64,000 nucleotides of DNA from JAAXHH01 sp965225915 (lineage in GTDB: Bacteria > JAAXHH01). The position numbers were made by a program, and so were the translations under genes. The notes under the pieces were generated by a model. That model worked only from the letters and a program-made list of their open reading frames with translations, was not told the origin of the DNA and did not search any database. How positions within the stretch are numbered: position 1 is the stretch's first letter; each line of letters opens with the position of its first letter. The stretch lies in assembly GCA_965225915.1 (NCBI GenBank), contig OZ245326.1:3596001-3660000 (forward strand), in the 5' to 3' direction. Of this stretch, positions 62,826 to 64,000 are shown in pieces.

Positions 62826-64000
62826 ATGACCAGCTTCCACGGAACACTCGGTGCGTTTCTGAAGGAAAACCTCGTGTCTGCCACCTCAATTAATCGGGAC
62901 CGCACCGAAGTTCGGACCGCCCTGGCCCACCGGGGCCATCTCGCGACCGTCCTGAGGCCCGATCCGACCCTGATAGAACGGATCGGCGGACGATCGGTGA
63001 TTGCATGCGTGATCGACGGCCTGTATGACCGCATCGAAAACGATTCCGATCTGCGTCCTATGTTTACCCGCACGCTGACTTCCGAACGCATGAAACAGAA
63101 GGCCTTTTTGGAAGAATGGATGGGCGGAGAGCCGGGCTATACCCATCACCACGCTTACGGCGGGATGCGAAACCGGCACGGCCATATCCACATCACCAGC
63201 GAGTCCGCGGAGCGCTGGCTGGCGCACCTGACCGCTTCTCTGCGCGAGCACGTAGGAGACGAGCACCTCGTAAACGAAGTGCTGAGCACGCTGGGTCCTC
63301 TCGCCCGCGGTCTCGTCAACGAGGAAAAGCCTGTCCAGAGTCCGCGGCAATTGAGATGCCACAGGGAGAAGAGACTGAGAGAACCAGCGAAAATGGCGGC
63401 CAGGGGGCAGGTGGAAGCCCTGGAACGATCCCTGGACGAGGATCCCGCAGTACTCAATGATCCACGTCACGGAGCGACCATACTCGTTGAAGCGGCGTTA
63501 CGGGGCCATACCAGGATAGCAGCCTTGCTTTTGGACAGGGGGGTGGATGTAAATCTACCGGCGGCTCACTCGAGTGACATCATGATGACCGCCCACTGTG
63601 CCGCGCTAAGCAAGAAGAAGGATGAAACGGCCGATTTCCTGTTGGACCGGGGGGCTGTCTACGATGTATTCAGCGCCTGTTTCCTCGGTGACATGGACAG
63701 GGTTTCCACTTTGCTCAATGAACTACACGGCCTGGTCAACGCGCATGACCCCGCCTGCGATTTTCTGCCCGTGACTCCGTTGCACCACGCCGTGTACGGT
63801 GGCCATGAACACGTCGCCAGGTTCCTGTTTGAAAAGGGTGCTGAAACCGGTGTAAACAGCAAGCCCCTGGTCAGTTACGCCGCTGGACGGAGAATGACGA
63901 TCCTGCTCCGTCTGCTGCTGCGACGCGGCGCCGACGCCTCGCGAATAGGCTGCGGGCACTGGGTCCTGCATTCGGAAATATCGGCGCTCCTGTTGGACTA
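62826..64000 (+). CDS. Truncated haemoglobin-ankyrin repeat fusion (partial, runs off window)
   Basis: The frame is open from ATG 62826 (preceded by an in-frame TGA) to the window end, 391 codons so far. Residues 45-165 match a truncated (2-on-2) globin: IGG near 53-55, LYDRI with Y67 at the B10 position, FLEEWMGGEPGY near 94-105, and NRHGHIHIT near 116-124 with H118 as the likely haem-proximal His. Ankyrin repeats follow from about 190 (GATILVEAALRGHTRIAALL; TPLHHAVYGGHEHVARFLFE). A 40-residue N-terminal extension is unrecognised. No strong ribosome binding site is seen. A haem sensor coupled to protein-protein contacts is inferred. Confidence 0.82.
   Translation, partial: MTSFHGTLGAFLKENLVSATSINRDRTEVRTALAHRGHLATVLRPDPTLIERIGGRSVIACVIDGLYDRIENDSDLRPMFTRTLTSERMKQKAFLEEWMGGEPGYTHHHAYGGMRNRHGHIHITSESAERWLAHLTASLREHVGDEHLVNEVLSTLGPLARGLVNEEKPVQSPRQLRCHREKRLREPAKMAARGQVEALERSLDEDPAVLNDPRHGATILVEAALRGHTRIAALLLDRGVDVNLPAAHSSDIMMTAHCAALSKKKDETADFLLDRGAVYDVFSACFLGDMDRVSTLLNELHGLVNAHDPACDFLPVTPLHHAVYGGHEHVARFLFEKGAETGVNSKPLVSYAAGRRMTILLRLLLRRGADASRIGCGHWVLHSEISALLLD

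Noticed and set aside
1..64000. CRISPR array, insertion sequence or prophage
   Set aside because: No regularly spaced repeats, transposase, integrase, terminal inverted repeats or phage structural genes were seen on either strand.

Overview
The window looks like a chromosomal segment of an uncultured, free-living bacterium with a mid-to-high-fifties GC content. Several gene types together recall the marine and sediment Latescibacterota/Poribacteria-like genomes: Gfo/Idh/MocA oxidoreductases, phytanoyl-CoA dioxygenase, HpcH/HpaI aldolase, Ldh2 dehydrogenase, ankyrin proteins, DUF4416, DUF151-UVR and LamG proteins. This placement is inferred from gene content only. No rRNA, phage, insertion sequence or CRISPR array is visible.

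Layout. 0.3-6.5 kb: a D-threonine-aldolase-like PLP enzyme, a UvrD-like helicase with an N-terminal endonuclease-like domain, aldose 1-epimerase and an SDR. 6.6-10.6 kb: a Tat-type molybdopterin oxidoreductase, an RmlB-like dehydratase, a family 2 glycosyltransferase and UppP. This is a plus-strand run with a cell-envelope flavour and a candidate sigma70-type promoter in front. 10.7-16 kb: UVR-motif protein, MFS transporter, SDR, DUF4416, DUF151-UVR protein and an ECF S-component-like protein. 16-18.4 kb: a sugar-acid pair (enolase-superfamily dehydratase plus mannonate dehydratase-like enzyme). 18.5-21 kb: minus-strand smpB operon. 21.1 kb: tRNA-Leu(CAG) with a clear promoter and terminator. 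21.3-24.2 kb: a frameshifted gene, a pyrophosphatase-like gene, an MFS transporter and an alpha/beta hydrolase. 24.2-28.6 kb: a three-part ABC exporter (ATPase, FtsX-type permease, HlyD adaptor). 28.7-33 kb: a large uncharacterised protein and a permease gene interrupted by an in-frame TAA. 33.2-39.3 kb: LamG protein, two class V aminotransferases, a methyltransferase and a PfkB kinase. 39.3-42.6 kb: an AT-rich patch with a HEPN-motif gene, a frameshifted Gfo/Idh gene and a CPBP protease. 42.5-46.2 kb: a catabolic operon (Gfo/Idh, methyltransferase with tandem UGA codons, HpcH/HpaI aldolase, Ldh2). 46.3-56.1 kb: accessory region with several broken genes, VOC, PhyH and DinB proteins, three ankyrin genes and a DNA glycosylase. 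56.2-62.7 kb: a DNA-maintenance operon (nucleotidyltransferase, uvrA, polB) behind a good promoter. 62.8 kb to the end: a truncated-globin/ankyrin fusion that runs off the window.

The strongest leads are the methyltransferase whose frame continues through two adjacent UGA codons with a hairpin just downstream (selenocysteine candidate), the globin-ankyrin fusion, and the AT-rich orphan HEPN-motif gene. Several genes carry single-base frameshifts at short homopolymers. These may be decay or sequence/assembly error, and this matters for reading every interrupted gene here.
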